The notes under the pieces: model-generated | Database searches by the model: none | The model's input: only the letters and a program-made list of their open reading frames with translations | Told to the model about the DNA's origin: nothing | Part shown: in pieces, positions 1 to 10,357 of the stretch | Position numbering within the stretch: the first letter of the stretch is position 1 | Layout: each line of letters starts with the position of its first letter | Made by a program: the position numbers and the translations under genes | Source of the DNA: Polysphondylium violaceum | Lineage: Eukaryota > Evosea > Eumycetozoa > Dictyosteliales > Dictyosteliaceae | Assembly (NCBI GenBank): GCA_000277445.1 | Contig: AJWJ01000206.1 | Location: 1 to 38,101, forward strand | Length of the DNA stretch: 38,101 nt | Direction: 5' to 3'

Positions 1-64
1 TTTTTTTTTTTTTTAGTATATGTGAGATAAATCTATATAAATAGATAAATGGAGAGAAATTTTT

Positions 65-2257
65 TTAACATAAAATTGAATTTATATTCATAGAATTGCT
101 TCTTGGAATTGATCCATTATTTCCTTCTTCACCATTACTATTGTTGTTATTATTATTTTGATCATCTTCATAATCTTCGTCGCTGTCTTGATAAGATTCT
201 TTATCTTCAAGTTTGGTGGCAACAGATAAAGAACTAATACCACTGTTTGCATTGGAATTTGAATTCAAAACATCATCAGAGGATTTAAATCTTTTTGGAG
301 AGTTGTTTAAACCATCAAAGTCTTCTCTACTCATGCTAGGTGTCATTGTGGATTTGAATTCATCATTGCTAATACTAACCAATTTACTAACGAGTGAGGA
401 TTGGTTGGTCAATGCTGGATTATAGAGTGGTGAAGATGGATTTGAAGGATCAGAGGATAAAGAGGCAGCAACTGCTAAATCATTGATTGATATCATGTCA
501 TCGGTTGATTTTCTTTTCTTTGAGTTGACAAGTTGATTGGCGACATAGAGTGATCTTGGTGAGATTGGTTGAGTTGATCCACCATGAATACTAATATGAT
601 TTGATCTAGGTGAAAGATAGGGTGTTGAAGATGGAGAATGAAGTGAAATGGTTGCTAAAGATGGTGTATTTAAAGGAGGAATTGATGTTGGTGTATTTGA
701 AGAGTTGTTGTTGTTGTTGTTGTTGATGTTGATGTTGTTGGGTGTAAAGTTCTGTACATTATTATTATTATTATTTGGAGGTGGAGAAACTGAATATTGA
801 TAATCTGAATCACCAGATGAAGAAAGTTCTGGTGGTGGAGAAGAGGTTGGTGAAGAGTATGGTGATTTGTTGTTATTCATATTATAGCCATAATTAAAAC
901 CATTACCATTGCCAAATGATTGTTGTTGTTGTTGTTGGTATGAAAGTTGTTGAAGTTGTAAACGCAATTGTTGTTGTTGCATCATCTGGTTCTCTTTGAA
1001 AACGGGAACAATTGATTGTGGATAAAAGAGAGAAACTTTTAATATACCCATCTCGGTGAGATAACCAATGGCAGAAAACATAATTGTAATATGTGACAAG
1101 TTTGGAATAGGATTGTTGGACCATTTCAAAAATGTATTTACAAATGAAAATCTATCATAGTTTACAAATATTTCAAAATAGGTGCAAGTTTTCCATATCA
1201 AGTCTTTAACATGACTATCAAGTTTTTGAAGACTATTTGACCAACTTTGAAGACATGATAATTGTTGAAATACAGAAGATAATTCTGTTCCCCAGACATT
1301 TACATTTGGTGGCTTGGTATTTAATTGTTGTTGTGGTGAATTATTATTATTGTGATTGTTATTGTTGTTATTTCCATTATTGCCATTATTTCCATTATTG
1401 CCATTATTACCATTATTATGATTATTACCACTATTGTGATGATTATTGTTACTGTGATTATTATTGTTACCATTACTATTATTATTGTTATTACCATTAT
1501 TGTTTGAAATTGTTGATTTCATATTGCTTTGATTAATTATATTATTCATATTATTCATGCGGAAAAGGGATGAAGGTGATGATAATTTTTGTTGTTTTGC
1601 GAGTGGAATTGAACCATGGTGGTTATTATTACTGGCAGCAAATCTATTTGTAATATTAATTCCTTCAGGCTTAGAATTGATATTGCTATTAATTTCAATA
1701 GAATTACCACTAGGACTATTGTTGGCACTACCATTACCAGCTCCATCAAAATGAGATTTGGGAATTCTAAAGGATGTGTTTGGCGCAGAGATACCTGGAA
1801 TTGAAAAAATACTAGAAATGGGAGGAAAATCTTCAAAAAATGGAGGATAGCTATATTGAGCTTGGGTAAATGCGGTAAAGTAAGTTTCAATATCCATTAA
1901 ATCAACACTTTTTTCTTCTAGCCAAGATGTAATCACAGGAGTGAATAATATTTCACAGGGTCTTTGTGGTTGGCCCAAGAGTTGGAAAATATTTGACCAA
2001 ACGATTCTTCTAGTGGATGGAGGATATTGATCGACAATTTGGGTATATTGTTTAAGGATATTTAAAAGACTTGCATAGAAATTTACAGATTCATACCGTT
2101 TAAAAGTTGGACTATAAAACATGGTCTCACTATTTGCTGAATTGGAAGAAGTGGCAATTGGATTTACAACGGCATTTGTGGCGGTAGTGGCAGTGGCACC
2201 ATTAGTACTGCTACTGTTATTACTAACTATAGATTCATCCATTACTTTACTAATCAT
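65..2257 (-). CDS. Asn/Gln/Ser-rich putative nuclear regulator, unknown family
   Basis: Single-exon frame of 730 codons. The first ATG is at 2257; the frame extends slightly further upstream only through a non-ATG codon. Two ordered blocks are separated by a long Asn/His/Gly repeat (plus strand about 1335-1510). The first (residues about 40-150) contains RRIVWSNIFQLLG. The second (about 320-420) contains KDLIWKTCTYFEIF. Gln-rich and Ser/Pro-rich tracts follow, then the short basic clusters KKRK and SPKRFK, which could act as nuclear localisation signals, and an acidic Asn-rich tail. I recognise no named domain. The two ordered blocks look weakly alike, which may mean an internal duplication. 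An unusually long upstream region and the low-complexity composition suggest a developmentally regulated transcription-related protein, but that is inference. Confidence 0.75.
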   Translation of the reverse strand: MISKVMDESIVSNNSSSTNGATATTATNAVVNPIATSSNSANSETMFYSPTFKRYESVNFYASLLNILKQYTQIVDQYPPSTRRIVWSNIFQLLGQPQRPCEILFTPVITSWLEEKSVDLMDIETYFTAFTQAQYSYPPFFEDFPPISSIFSIPGISAPNTSFRIPKSHFDGAGNGSANNSPSGNSIEINSNINSKPEGINITNRFAASNNNHHGSIPLAKQQKLSSPSSLFRMNNMNNIINQSNMKSTISNNNGNNNNNSNGNNNNHSNNNHHNSGNNHNNGNNGNNGNNGNNGNNNNNNHNNNNSPQQQLNTKPPNVNVWGTELSSVFQQLSCLQSWSNSLQKLDSHVKDLIWKTCTYFEIFVNYDRFSFVNTFLKWSNNPIPNLSHITIMFSAIGYLTEMGILKVSLFYPQSIVPVFKENQMMQQQQLRLQLQQLSYQQQQQQSFGNGNGFNYGYNMNNNKSPYSSPTSSPPPELSSSGDSDYQYSVSPPPNNNNNNVQNFTPNNININNNNNNNSSNTPTSIPPLNTPSLATISLHSPSSTPYLSPRSNHISIHGGSTQPISPRSLYVANQLVNSKKRKSTDDMISINDLAVAASLSSDPSNPSSPLYNPALTNQSSLVSKLVSISNDEFKSTMTPSMSREDFDGLNNSPKRFKSSDDVLNSNSNANSGISSLSVATKLEDKESYQDSDEDYEDDQNNNNNNSNGEEGNNGSIPRSNSMNINSILC

Positions 2258-2824
2258 AGCGATCAATGGATAATATGTATGTGGTGTGTGTGGTGATACT
2301 TAAATTTACTCTAAACACAATGTCGTTTGTCAAACAAGTAAACTTTTTGAAAATTTGGATGAATTAACTATAAGAATAATAATTGTGAGATATATAGAAA
2401 TTATTATTATTATTAAAAAGAAAACTGATCCAAACAAACCCCTTTTAAATGATTTGGTTTAGTTTTTTTTTTATCAAAAAATAAATAAATAGATAGATAT
2501 ATAAAAAATAGAGATTTATATCTGTGTGATGTAGTACTGATGTATGTGTGAAATGTCAAATTAGTTGAAATCTATAACTATTTATAAGTGTATTTGAAGT
2601 TGAATAGAAAATAAAAGTTTGAATGATGTAAAGTGAGAGAAAAAAGTGTCAAAGCTATTTTTGTGATCTAACGAGAAAAAAATAAATAAAAAAAGAAAAG
2701 TTCAATTTGGTGTTGATTTAAAATCTTGAAATAATTAGAGACTATAAAATTATATGTTGATATGTTAGTCAAAGATTTAAATAAAGGGAGATATAAAGTA
2801 TTTGGATTTTGATGTGGGTGGTGG

Positions 2825-2901
2825 GGTGATTGATAGGGTGATTGAAAAAAAAGACCTTGGATTAATTTGGCAAAAGTGGGGGTGATTGATAGGGTAATTG
2901 A
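2825..2901. repeat. four-copy GGTRATTGA motif cluster
   Basis: Copies of GGTGATTGA or GGTAATTGA start at 2825, 2837, 2881 and 2893. They form two pairs, each with 12-bp internal spacing. The pair units are nearly identical over 23 bp (2823-2845 and 2879-2901, one G/A difference). The cluster lies roughly 570-640 bp upstream of the Asn-rich gene's start codon, so it may be a transcription-factor binding array. That role is inferred from position and repetition only. Confidence 0.5.
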
Positions 2902-4795
2902 TAAAACGATAAAGATAAAGTAGGAAAGAGTGTGGGCGTGATGTGATGATGATCTATTTTTGTAAAATATAAAAGGCAATTCACACAAAATAACTGAACA
3001 GATAGAGTAGTTGTTTACAATTTTTATGATATACACAGTGTGTTTTTGGTTTTTTTTTTTTAAAAAAAATACAATCGAATTGGATTAATGAACAACAACA
3101 ATTTTTATTCTCTAATCCCAAAGAAGATTAAATCATGATCAATTAAAATAAAAATAAAAATATAAAATTACTTTGATTAATCATGAATATGAAAATGGTG
3201 GTTGATTGATGATGGAAAGATGTATGTGTGATTATGATTGATTTTAAAAGAAAGTTTCTAAGTGATCGGATGAGTGAAGTGGTGATGCGTAAAGAATGAA
3301 GGGGAAATCAAAAAAAGAAGATAAAAATCCTGATATCCAAAAAATCTATAAAATCAAGATTTTTAGCGCCTAGAGTGTGTGAGTTTGTGTAGATTAAGAT
3401 AATCACCTCGTGTCTGAGATACTAATGATAAATATGTACAAAATTTTGAATTTTAAAAAAAATATATAGATAATAATGCGATATTTGTGTATGTATCTAT
3501 TACTATTATTATTATTATGAAAGTAATATTACTATTGATAGTTGTACAACAATGACCCTAAAAGGGGGCGACGATAAAATTTTATATTTTAAACCAATAA
3601 CAACTTTTACCAAGATATTATGATAAAAAAAAATGAAAAAATCAAAAAAAGAAAAACAAAAATAAAATAATATCTGTGTTGAGATTTTTTTAATAATTTT
3701 AAAATTATTTTGGGGGCGGATATCAAAAAAGAACCGAATAAAATAAAAAAAATAAAAAAAATAAAAAAAAAAAACCAAAATTGAGTTTTTGATTCACAGG
3801 CAGGCCATAATGATTTTGGACAATAAAAAGAAAAAATAAATAATAAAATAAAATTATTGCCAAGTTCCCGAAATGAGTAGTTGTGCAGGTCGCAATAGTA
3901 TTTAAAGATCAAAAATGAGATGGTGGGGTAAATACGCAAAAAAATACTCCTTTTAGTCTTGCTCGGTCGACTACTACTGCAACAACAATGAGAAACTTTT
4001 TTTTTGATTTACAAAAAATAAAAAAAATGAAAAAATCAAACGCTGAGAATTGGTGCATGTTTCTCGGTGTCTTTTTTGATTTCTTTTAATCCCAACAGCC
4101 AAATACCAGCTTTTAATTGTGTTGGGGAGCAAAAAGTGGATTTTTACAAAGAGTCAATGAAATAACACAGAAATTGGTGCTGAGCGAGGGAGGCGGTACT
4201 GAAATACACAATTGAACAAAAAACAAATAAAAACAAATAATACCTTGATGTGATGCAAAAGAGATTGGGATAAATTATAAATCCATATTACCATTTAATT
4301 GAGAAAAAATGAATATAAAAAATTGCACAAACAAAAGGTTATCCTTTTTGACCTTTTGGATCACAAATCAACATTAAATTAAGGGAAAACTAAAAATGGG
4401 ACCTTCTCGAAATGAAGTATTGGATTTTTTTTTGGGATACTTATATCAATATAAACATACTTTTTAATTTTAAAAGATATTTATAAGATTTGGTTCTTTT
4501 TCTTCACCAAATATCTTTTGAGATATTGAGATTTTTTAGAAAAAAAAAAAAAAATTTGGTAATGAAAAAAAATACAATGGTTTTTCTTTTGAAGAAGGAA
4601 GGGAAAAATTATGAAACTATTATTTACCCGGAGTGGGAAGAATAACCAGATATTTTGATAGATATTATAGATTTCGACCATCATTTAAATATTTTCATTT
4701 AAACTAAATCTGATCCTCCCCACCCTATTGCCACTTATGCAGAGGCTTTGGGGCCAGCGTTGGAGCGGAGGCGTGATTGGTGGTGTGTTTGACTT

Positions 4796-4859
4796 TTGTT
4801 GACTACAATTGATACGTGTTTTTGTTGGAATTATCGCGTCAATTTATTGTAGTCAACAA
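4796..4859. repeat. inverted repeat (14-bp arms), possible small RNA hairpin
   Basis: The left arm TTGTTGACTACAAT (4796-4809) is perfectly complementary to ATTGTAGTCAACAA (4846-4859), with a 36-nt loop. The unit spans 64 nt and sits in a patch that is less AT-rich than its surroundings. Size and closed-end structure recall dictyostelid Class I small RNAs, but the conserved CCUUACAGCAA motif next to the 5' stem is absent. The identity is therefore open. Confidence 0.45.
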
Positions 4860-5023
4860 GAACACAAAAGCCGAAAATAAAAAATAAAAAATGAAAAAAA
4901 TTGAAAAAATGAAAAACACTGGGTCGAGGATTTCGTGTAAGTCCTTTGAACTCTCGAGAAAATAAAAAAAATAAGTGGAGAGGTGGGCGCGGCGTGAAGA
5001 TATTTTTTGGATGTGATATTAAA

Positions 5024-5075
5024 TGCTGATATGATAATCTGTGTGTTGTGCGCGCGCTAATCTGCTGATATGATA
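5024..5075. repeat. 13-bp direct repeat TGCTGATATGATA
   Basis: TGCTGATATGATA occurs at 5024-5036 and again at 5063-5075. Between the copies lies a GC-rich stretch containing GTGCGCGCGC. Too long to be expected often by chance in a region this size; possibly a regulatory site pair. Confidence 0.45.
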
Positions 5076-6008
5076 CTTACTTTGATAAAATTATATTAAT
5101 GATTATATTAATTGATAATGATGTTCTACCTGCGCTGCAGAATGTGGTTGCTATTACTATAAAAACTTTAATGCTAGAGAAATAAAAATGCAGAATTGAT
5201 TGATGGTTGATTGGTGGACTAAAAAGATTTTTTTGTTAAAATGAATTGGTGTGAAATAAATTAATTATTTGAAAATTAAAATTAATAAATAAGGGATAGG
5301 CGAGTCTTTTAGAAAAAATGTGTGTAGTTGTTAAAAAAAAAAAAAAGACTGATGAACGATGGCTGAGAGATCTCTGTAAATTATTGTGGAGTATATGAAA
5401 ATAATTATAGAAAGGCTCTTTTATATGACTGATTGATTGCTTGCTACTGCTAAACTAAACTGCTGTGCTGAAACAATGAAGAAAAGATACGTTTATACGT
5501 GTTGCGGAATAGTTTGTAATAAAGTATATCTAAATGTAATCAGAATCGTAGTTGTAAAATGATTTGGTGAAAAAAAAAAAATTAAAAAAAAAAAATTAAA
5601 AAAAATTAAAAAATAATAAAAAAAAAAAACCAGAATCTGTATTGGAACAATTTCCAAGCTTTATTTTCAGAGAGTTTCTCTCACAGATTATATTATCAAG
5701 GACTTTCGAAACCAACGATTTTTTTGTAAAAAAATCCATTTTCTCTTCCAAATATCTGCAAAAAAAAGATATTTCGAAATATTTTTTTACAATTTTTTTT
5801 TTTTTTTTACGTAGCTATGAAAAAAAACGAGTCATCAAAAAAAAAACAATTTTTAAATACTGAAAAAAAAACGAAAGAAAATTATTGGACCACCAAACAG
5901 TTTGTGAAATTCATTTGCAGATTCAAAGATGGGTAGATGGGGTAAAAACGAGTGTTATTTTTGAAACATACCCGGTGGTATGTTGTTTTTGAATAGAGGT
6001 TCTATTTT

Positions 6009-6121
6009 TTATTTTTTTTTCTTAAAGAGGAGGTCCTTTGGATAAAAAATAGCCAATGGCGTTAGTGTTTCCCCTCTTCCACAATTTCTCATGATAACAA
6101 CACCGGCAACTTGTAAATCAC
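6009..6121 (-). other. coding-like island, possible terminal exon of an unannotated small gene
   Basis: On the minus strand, a pyrimidine-rich acceptor (TTATTTTAG at 6122-6130) is followed by an open frame of about 37 codons ending in TAA at 6009-6011. It begins DLQVAGVVIMRNCGRGE and ends in lysines. The composition looks like real protein, unlike the poly-Phe/poly-Lys frames nearby. A possible upstream 10-nt exon (ATG at 6375, donor GTAAAT at 6365) would join in phase to give 40 residues, but this is weak. I do not recognise the protein. It could equally be a relic exon or a chance frame. Confidence 0.35.
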
Positions 6122-6583
6122 CTAAAATAAGAAGAAAAGAAAAGAATCAAAATATTTTTATTAAATGCAATGAATGATGTTTCTCGCGAATCAAGTAAGG
6201 GACATCATTCAATATGGGATACTTAAAAATAAAAAATAAAAAATAAAAAATAAAAAAATGAAAAACTGCAAACAATGAATAATATTTTATTGTTTCATTA
6301 TTTGTGTAACCTTTTACTTTACACCAAAATAAATTAGTAATTTGTGATGACCACAACAAATTTACAAGATTGCATTAAATGAATGAAAAACTGGTAAAAA
6401 ATCCAAAAAATGTAGTTTGTGATTGTGAAAGCATAGATGAAACTGTTTTATCGAAAAAAACCATTTATTACACAAAACTGTTTAGGATTTATGAAAATGA
6501 ATGAGGTCCAAGGACACTCAAGAAATGAAGTGTTGTTGTTATTTAATTATTTAATTATAATATTATTTAGTATTGCAATTTAT

Positions 6584-7656
6584 TTATTTAGTCTTTGGTT
6601 TAGAGGTTTTTGGTGATTTTGGAGTAACTTTTGGAGAATCAGCACTAGTACCAGCTAACCATTCGCTTTGGTCATCTTCATTGAAAACAACTTGAGCACC
6701 TTTGGAGCTACGAGATGATTTCTTTGATTTTGGCATTCTGTTGTAAACTAAAAATCCGACTAAACCAATGATACCAAGACCAAAGATAATCAAGAAGAAT
6801 CTATTTATAGATAGAAATAGATATGTTAATATTCATTTGACATAGAAGATAGTGATAATAAACAACATTGATCATAGTTGAAAATACTTACTGTTCAAGA
6901 TCAAAAGTAGAGTCTTTTTCAGTGATGTTGATGGTAGAGTTGAAGAAAGTGTGAGTGTAGTTTTGGATAGAGTCTTGGTAGTCCATTGAAATTAATAAAC
7001 CAAATTGACGTGGGTCTAATAATTCATTTGGAACAAAACGGTAAGCTAAAGTGGCATGATGACCTGGTTTAACAGCGATACCAAATTCACCACGAGTATA
7101 CTATAGTATCAATGAATGCATATATGTTAATATTTTTTTATATTTGATGACGATATGGTAATAAAAGAAATGGTGTATCTAAAAATAAAATTTGATGATC
7201 ATCAAAAAAAAATAAAAAAAATTTCATATGATTTCTTGATGATGACGACGCTGAAAAGTGGATGAATAAGATATAAACTATAATGATTCATACGTTTTGA
7301 ATGTAATAAGAGAAATCTTGTGGGTGATTTAAAGAGGCAAAGATGTGGGTGATGTTCTTGGTTTCTTGACCATTGTTGCTGAAGCCAACTAAAACTTCAA
7401 TAACTGAACCAGCTGGGAAATCTATAAGAATTGGTGAGTGGATTGATTAATAATGATTGCTATAAACAAAACAAATACGTAACAATAAACACATACGTTT
7501 ATCTTGATAATCTGGGAAAATATAAGAGAAGGAAACATCTGATGGGACTTCTTGGCCAACAGTGTTTTCAAGGTCTTCAGTGACAGTGACTTCTTCAGAA
7601 TAGACACTGTTCAAGATAAGGAGAACAGAGAGTAATAAAGCGATATATTTGTACAT
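6584..7656 (-). CDS. ssr1: translocon-associated protein subunit alpha (TRAP-alpha / SSR1)
   Basis: Four exons: 7497-7656, 7294-7421, 6892-7100 and 6584-6800, with introns of 75, 193 and 91 nt; the join gives 237 aa. The protein starts with a signal peptide (MYKYIALLLSVLLILNSVYS), followed by an acidic segment and a lumenal beta-type domain containing FPAGSVIEVLVGFSNNG, DFSYYIQN and YRFVPNELLDPRQFGL. A single membrane helix follows (about residues 168-188), then a basic and finally acidic cytosolic tail. This is the layout of TRAP-alpha, the ER membrane subunit that sits with the Sec61 channel and assists insertion of some secretory proteins. Length is slightly below the animal protein. All four exons join with GT/AG signals and no frame gaps. 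It is divergent from the hydrolase gene at 8121. Confidence 0.9.
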
Positions 7657-8120
7657 TGTGTATTTTATTCAAATTATATATATAATAGCAGCAATGTATG
7701 ATCCAAATGAAAAAAAGATTGAAGCTCCTTGAAAAAAATAAAAATAAAAAAAACTGATTAGAAAAAAAAAAAAAAAATTAAAGTGGCAAAAAAAAAAACC
7801 TCATCATTTTTTTGTTGTTGTCACACTCTGTCTGTGTTTATGTGCAGATGTTGAAAAAAAAAAGTCAGAGAACCAGAACTTCTGTAAAAATTTTTACCAC
7901 CTTTTTTTTCAAAAATTTTTTTTTTCACAACACCCAGACGTTTATCCTAAGAGATGAGAGATCGAGTTAATATTAATTTTGATGATGTAAACTTTAGTAC
8001 TCGTTTTTTTGTAACAGTCGACGTTTGAGATATATTTATATATAAAGACACTGTGCATTTTATCTATGTTTTTATATCGTAAAAATTATTTCAATTCATA
8101 AAATAAATATATATACAAAA
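7657..8120. promoter_or_regulatory. shared divergent upstream region of ssr1 and the hydrolase gene
   Basis: The 464 bp between two divergent starts contain oligo-A/T runs and a TATA-like stretch (TATATTTATATATAAAG at about 8029-8045) some 75-90 bp before the plus-strand ATG. The ssr1 side has its own AT-rich TATATATATAAT just upstream of its ATG. No coding frame seen. Confidence 0.45.
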
Positions 8121-8978
8121 ATGGAAACACAAGTAAGAGAAATGTTGGATTTAAGTTATCAAGATACTAGTTTGGGAAATAACTATTATAAATTGGATTT
8201 ATATTTACCAGCAGCAGTCAATAGTGATAAATTACCACCCTTGATGGTATATGTTCATGGTGGACTATGGATGGATAGAGATAAAAGGGATAGTAAAGAC
8301 ATTGGTTTTTATTTCAGTGATAATGGATTTGCTGTTGCCATTGTAAATTACACACTCACCAAGCATTCTGATAATCCAGTTCATCATTATCCCGTACACA
8401 ATAGAGACTTATCCAAATCTTTATATTGGTTACTCACCAATGACTCTGTCAATGGATTGTTTGATAGAGAGAATGTACATTTAATCGGACACTCTTGTGG
8501 GGCACATATGATTGCATTGGCATGTATGCAATGGGACCAAACAATGAATGGTTTGTCTATGGATGGCATTAAATCAGTTGTTGGATTACAAGGTATCTAT
8601 GATGTTGAGAGATTTGTAAATGATTTCCCAAATTGGACCAGTGAAATTGGTTTTATTTACAACAATAGTGATCCAAAATCATGGGAATCACCTCAACACA
8701 TTGATCCACAATCAACCACACAAACAATTAGAGATGCTATTAGTAATAAAATTGATTGGTTACTCGTTCACTCACCAGAAGATCTTTGGGTAAATAGAGA
8801 ACAAAGTATTTATTTTAAGCAACAAATGTTGACTCTATGGTCGTGTAAAAAGGTAATTGTTGACGAAGATCTCCATGGGGCACATTTTCCAGTCGTTGAG
8901 ACTCTTACCGTTAAATCTGATCCAACTGGTGATAAATTGAGAAATAGTTTAAATCAATTTTATTCAAAATATTTTTAA
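8121..8978 (+). CDS. alpha/beta hydrolase, kynurenine formamidase-like
   Basis: Intronless, 285 aa. An HGGLW oxyanion motif near residue 47 matches the HGGxW signature of the kynurenine formamidase (arylformamidase) / carboxylesterase branch. The nucleophile elbow is GHSCGAH. The Asp of HSPEDLWV and the His of DLHGAHFP complete a plausible Ser-Asp-His triad. No signal peptide is visible, so it is likely cytosolic. Arylformamidase converts N-formylkynurenine to kynurenine in tryptophan breakdown; length and motif order fit that family. Other HGGxW esterases, for example isoprenylcysteine methylesterase-like enzymes, cannot be excluded. The ATG has a good AAAA context. It converges with the OSBP gene, with only 68 bp between stops. 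Confidence 0.8.
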   Translation: METQVREMLDLSYQDTSLGNNYYKLDLYLPAAVNSDKLPPLMVYVHGGLWMDRDKRDSKDIGFYFSDNGFAVAIVNYTLTKHSDNPVHHYPVHNRDLSKSLYWLLTNDSVNGLFDRENVHLIGHSCGAHMIALACMQWDQTMNGLSMDGIKSVVGLQGIYDVERFVNDFPNWTSEIGFIYNNSDPKSWESPQHIDPQSTTQTIRDAISNKIDWLLVHSPEDLWVNREQSIYFKQQMLTLWSCKKVIVDEDLHGAHFPVVETLTVKSDPTGDKLRNSLNQFYSKYF

Positions 8979-9046
8979 AACGAAATAAATAAAAAGATAT
9001 TTTAATTTAATTAATTAATAATAAATGATGATGGGTGAAGAGATGT

Positions 9047-10357
9047 TTATTGATTATTAGATCTCTTTGATTCTCTGTGTTTCCAATATCTATCAGTATA
9101 TTTCCATCTGTATTGGAATTTTGGATCTTGTTCTTTTTTGAAATGAATAGTTTCCCATTCTTGTTTGGCAGCGTCTCTAGCCTTTTTATCTTCTCTTTGT
9201 TTTTCTTCTAAAGCGTGTTTTTGTTTGGCAGCGAGATCAAGATCACCAGCTTCGAGAGCTCTTCTATCGGTTCTCAATCTACTATCAGTAGCTGGTAAAA
9301 CTTTTTCATACTCTTCATCAATATTGATGACATTGTCTTGAACCCATTGTGGGAAAAGGAATTTATGGGTGTTTGGTTCTTTGCTGGCTTCCCAAAGGGT
9401 GGTGGAAGCAGAAGAGTTTTGACCATTGTCCATAACTTGGAATAATTGAAGTGATTCATTCCATTTGCCAACCAATCTGTATCTAACATCACCTTCGGAA
9501 TCTAAAATTTCACCAGTGACACTGTAACGACCAGCACCTAACCAACCGGCTTTGGCAAATTTAAGAACGGCCTTTGAACCGGTGGTGTGGTTTTCAATGA
9601 CTAAATCACCATAGTGATCCAACCATAATGAACCAATGATAATGTTGTGGCAACAAGTGACAAGATGTCCCCAGGTAAAGTGTTCACCAGTTTTGTTGAG
9701 AGTAAAGTGATTGGTACCACCAATTTCAACTTCTGAAGAGTTTCCATAGAATTTAGATTTTAATTCAGTTTCTAATTGTAAAGTGTAATCCTTGGACACA
9801 GTTTCAGAAACACCAATGGGTGGATGATGTGAAACTTGTTCTGCAAGGAATCTAAAGTTTTCATGATCAATTTCAAAAGTTTCTCCTAAAATTGGATTAA
9901 ATGGTTTTCCTATATTATTATTATTATTAGTAATCTTATTTTAAAAAAGACAGAGAGGAAAAAAAAAAAAAAAAATAAACAAAAAAAAAAAAAAAAAAAA
10001 AAAATAAACACAACATCACTACTTACTAGTTCTAATAGCGGTACTGTATAAGGCACAATTGAAAGCAGCTAAATAGGCTAAACGTAAAAATTCACTGTCT
10101 TGTTTGGCACATTTGTCTAACAAAGCACTGTATTGTAATGGTTCAGACATAACTTGAAGAAAAGAGACTGGTTCAAAAATCCATACTGGTAAGGAGATCA
10201 AAGAGGTAATATCTTTACCAACATAGGAAGATAATTGTTTTAATAAACCCTTTCTTTGCTCTGGTTCAATGTTACCTTCTTTATCACCACTTTCTTGAAC
10301 TTCGAGGTTTTCACTACCTACGAGGCTCTTCATATAATTTAAAGCACCTGAAAACAT
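9047..10357 (-). CDS. oxysterol-binding protein family (OSBP/ORP)
   Basis: Two exons (10027-10357 and 9047-9909) separated by a 117-nt intron with GTAAGT and TATAG signals. The join makes an AGA codon and gives 397 aa. After the junction the sequence runs KPFNPILGETFE and then EQVSHHPP (about residues 133-140), the fingerprint of the OSBP-related lipid-transfer domain. Further conserved elements include WGHLVTCCHNIIIG and the charged C-terminal region ending in KFQYRWKYTDRYWKHRE. No PH domain or FFAT motif is seen, so this is a short ORP, as is usual in dictyostelids, which have many such paralogues. It probably exchanges sterols or phosphoinositides between membranes. I chose the internal ATG at 10357 because upstream codons are Phe-rich leader-like sequence. 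Confidence 0.92.

Larger units (their letters stand above)
2258..6008. other. long intergenic region upstream of the Asn-rich gene
   Basis: No conventional gene recognised. Open frames here encode only Phe/Lys/Tyr/Ile-rich low-complexity peptides opposite poly(A)/poly(T) runs. The region holds a cluster of GGTRATTGA motifs (2825-2901), an inverted repeat at 4796-4859, a 13-bp direct repeat (5024-5036, 5063-5075), small AT hairpins around 5717-5783, and several GC-rich patches (about 4730-4780, 4970-5060). It is most likely an extended promoter for the minus-strand gene ending at 65. Confidence 0.55.

Noticed and set aside
1237-1536. Tyr/Cys/His-rich plus-strand open frame
   Set aside because: It is the complement of the Asn/His/Gly triplet repeat of the minus-strand gene and has no independent features.
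2668-3036. 122-codon minus-strand open frame in the long intergenic region
   Set aside because: Composition is Ile/Phe/Ser/His-rich low complexity, has no domain, and overlaps the repeated GGTRATTGA motifs.
3515-3939. Overlapping Phe-rich minus-strand frames
   Set aside because: They are generated by poly(A) runs on the plus strand and have no protein-like composition.
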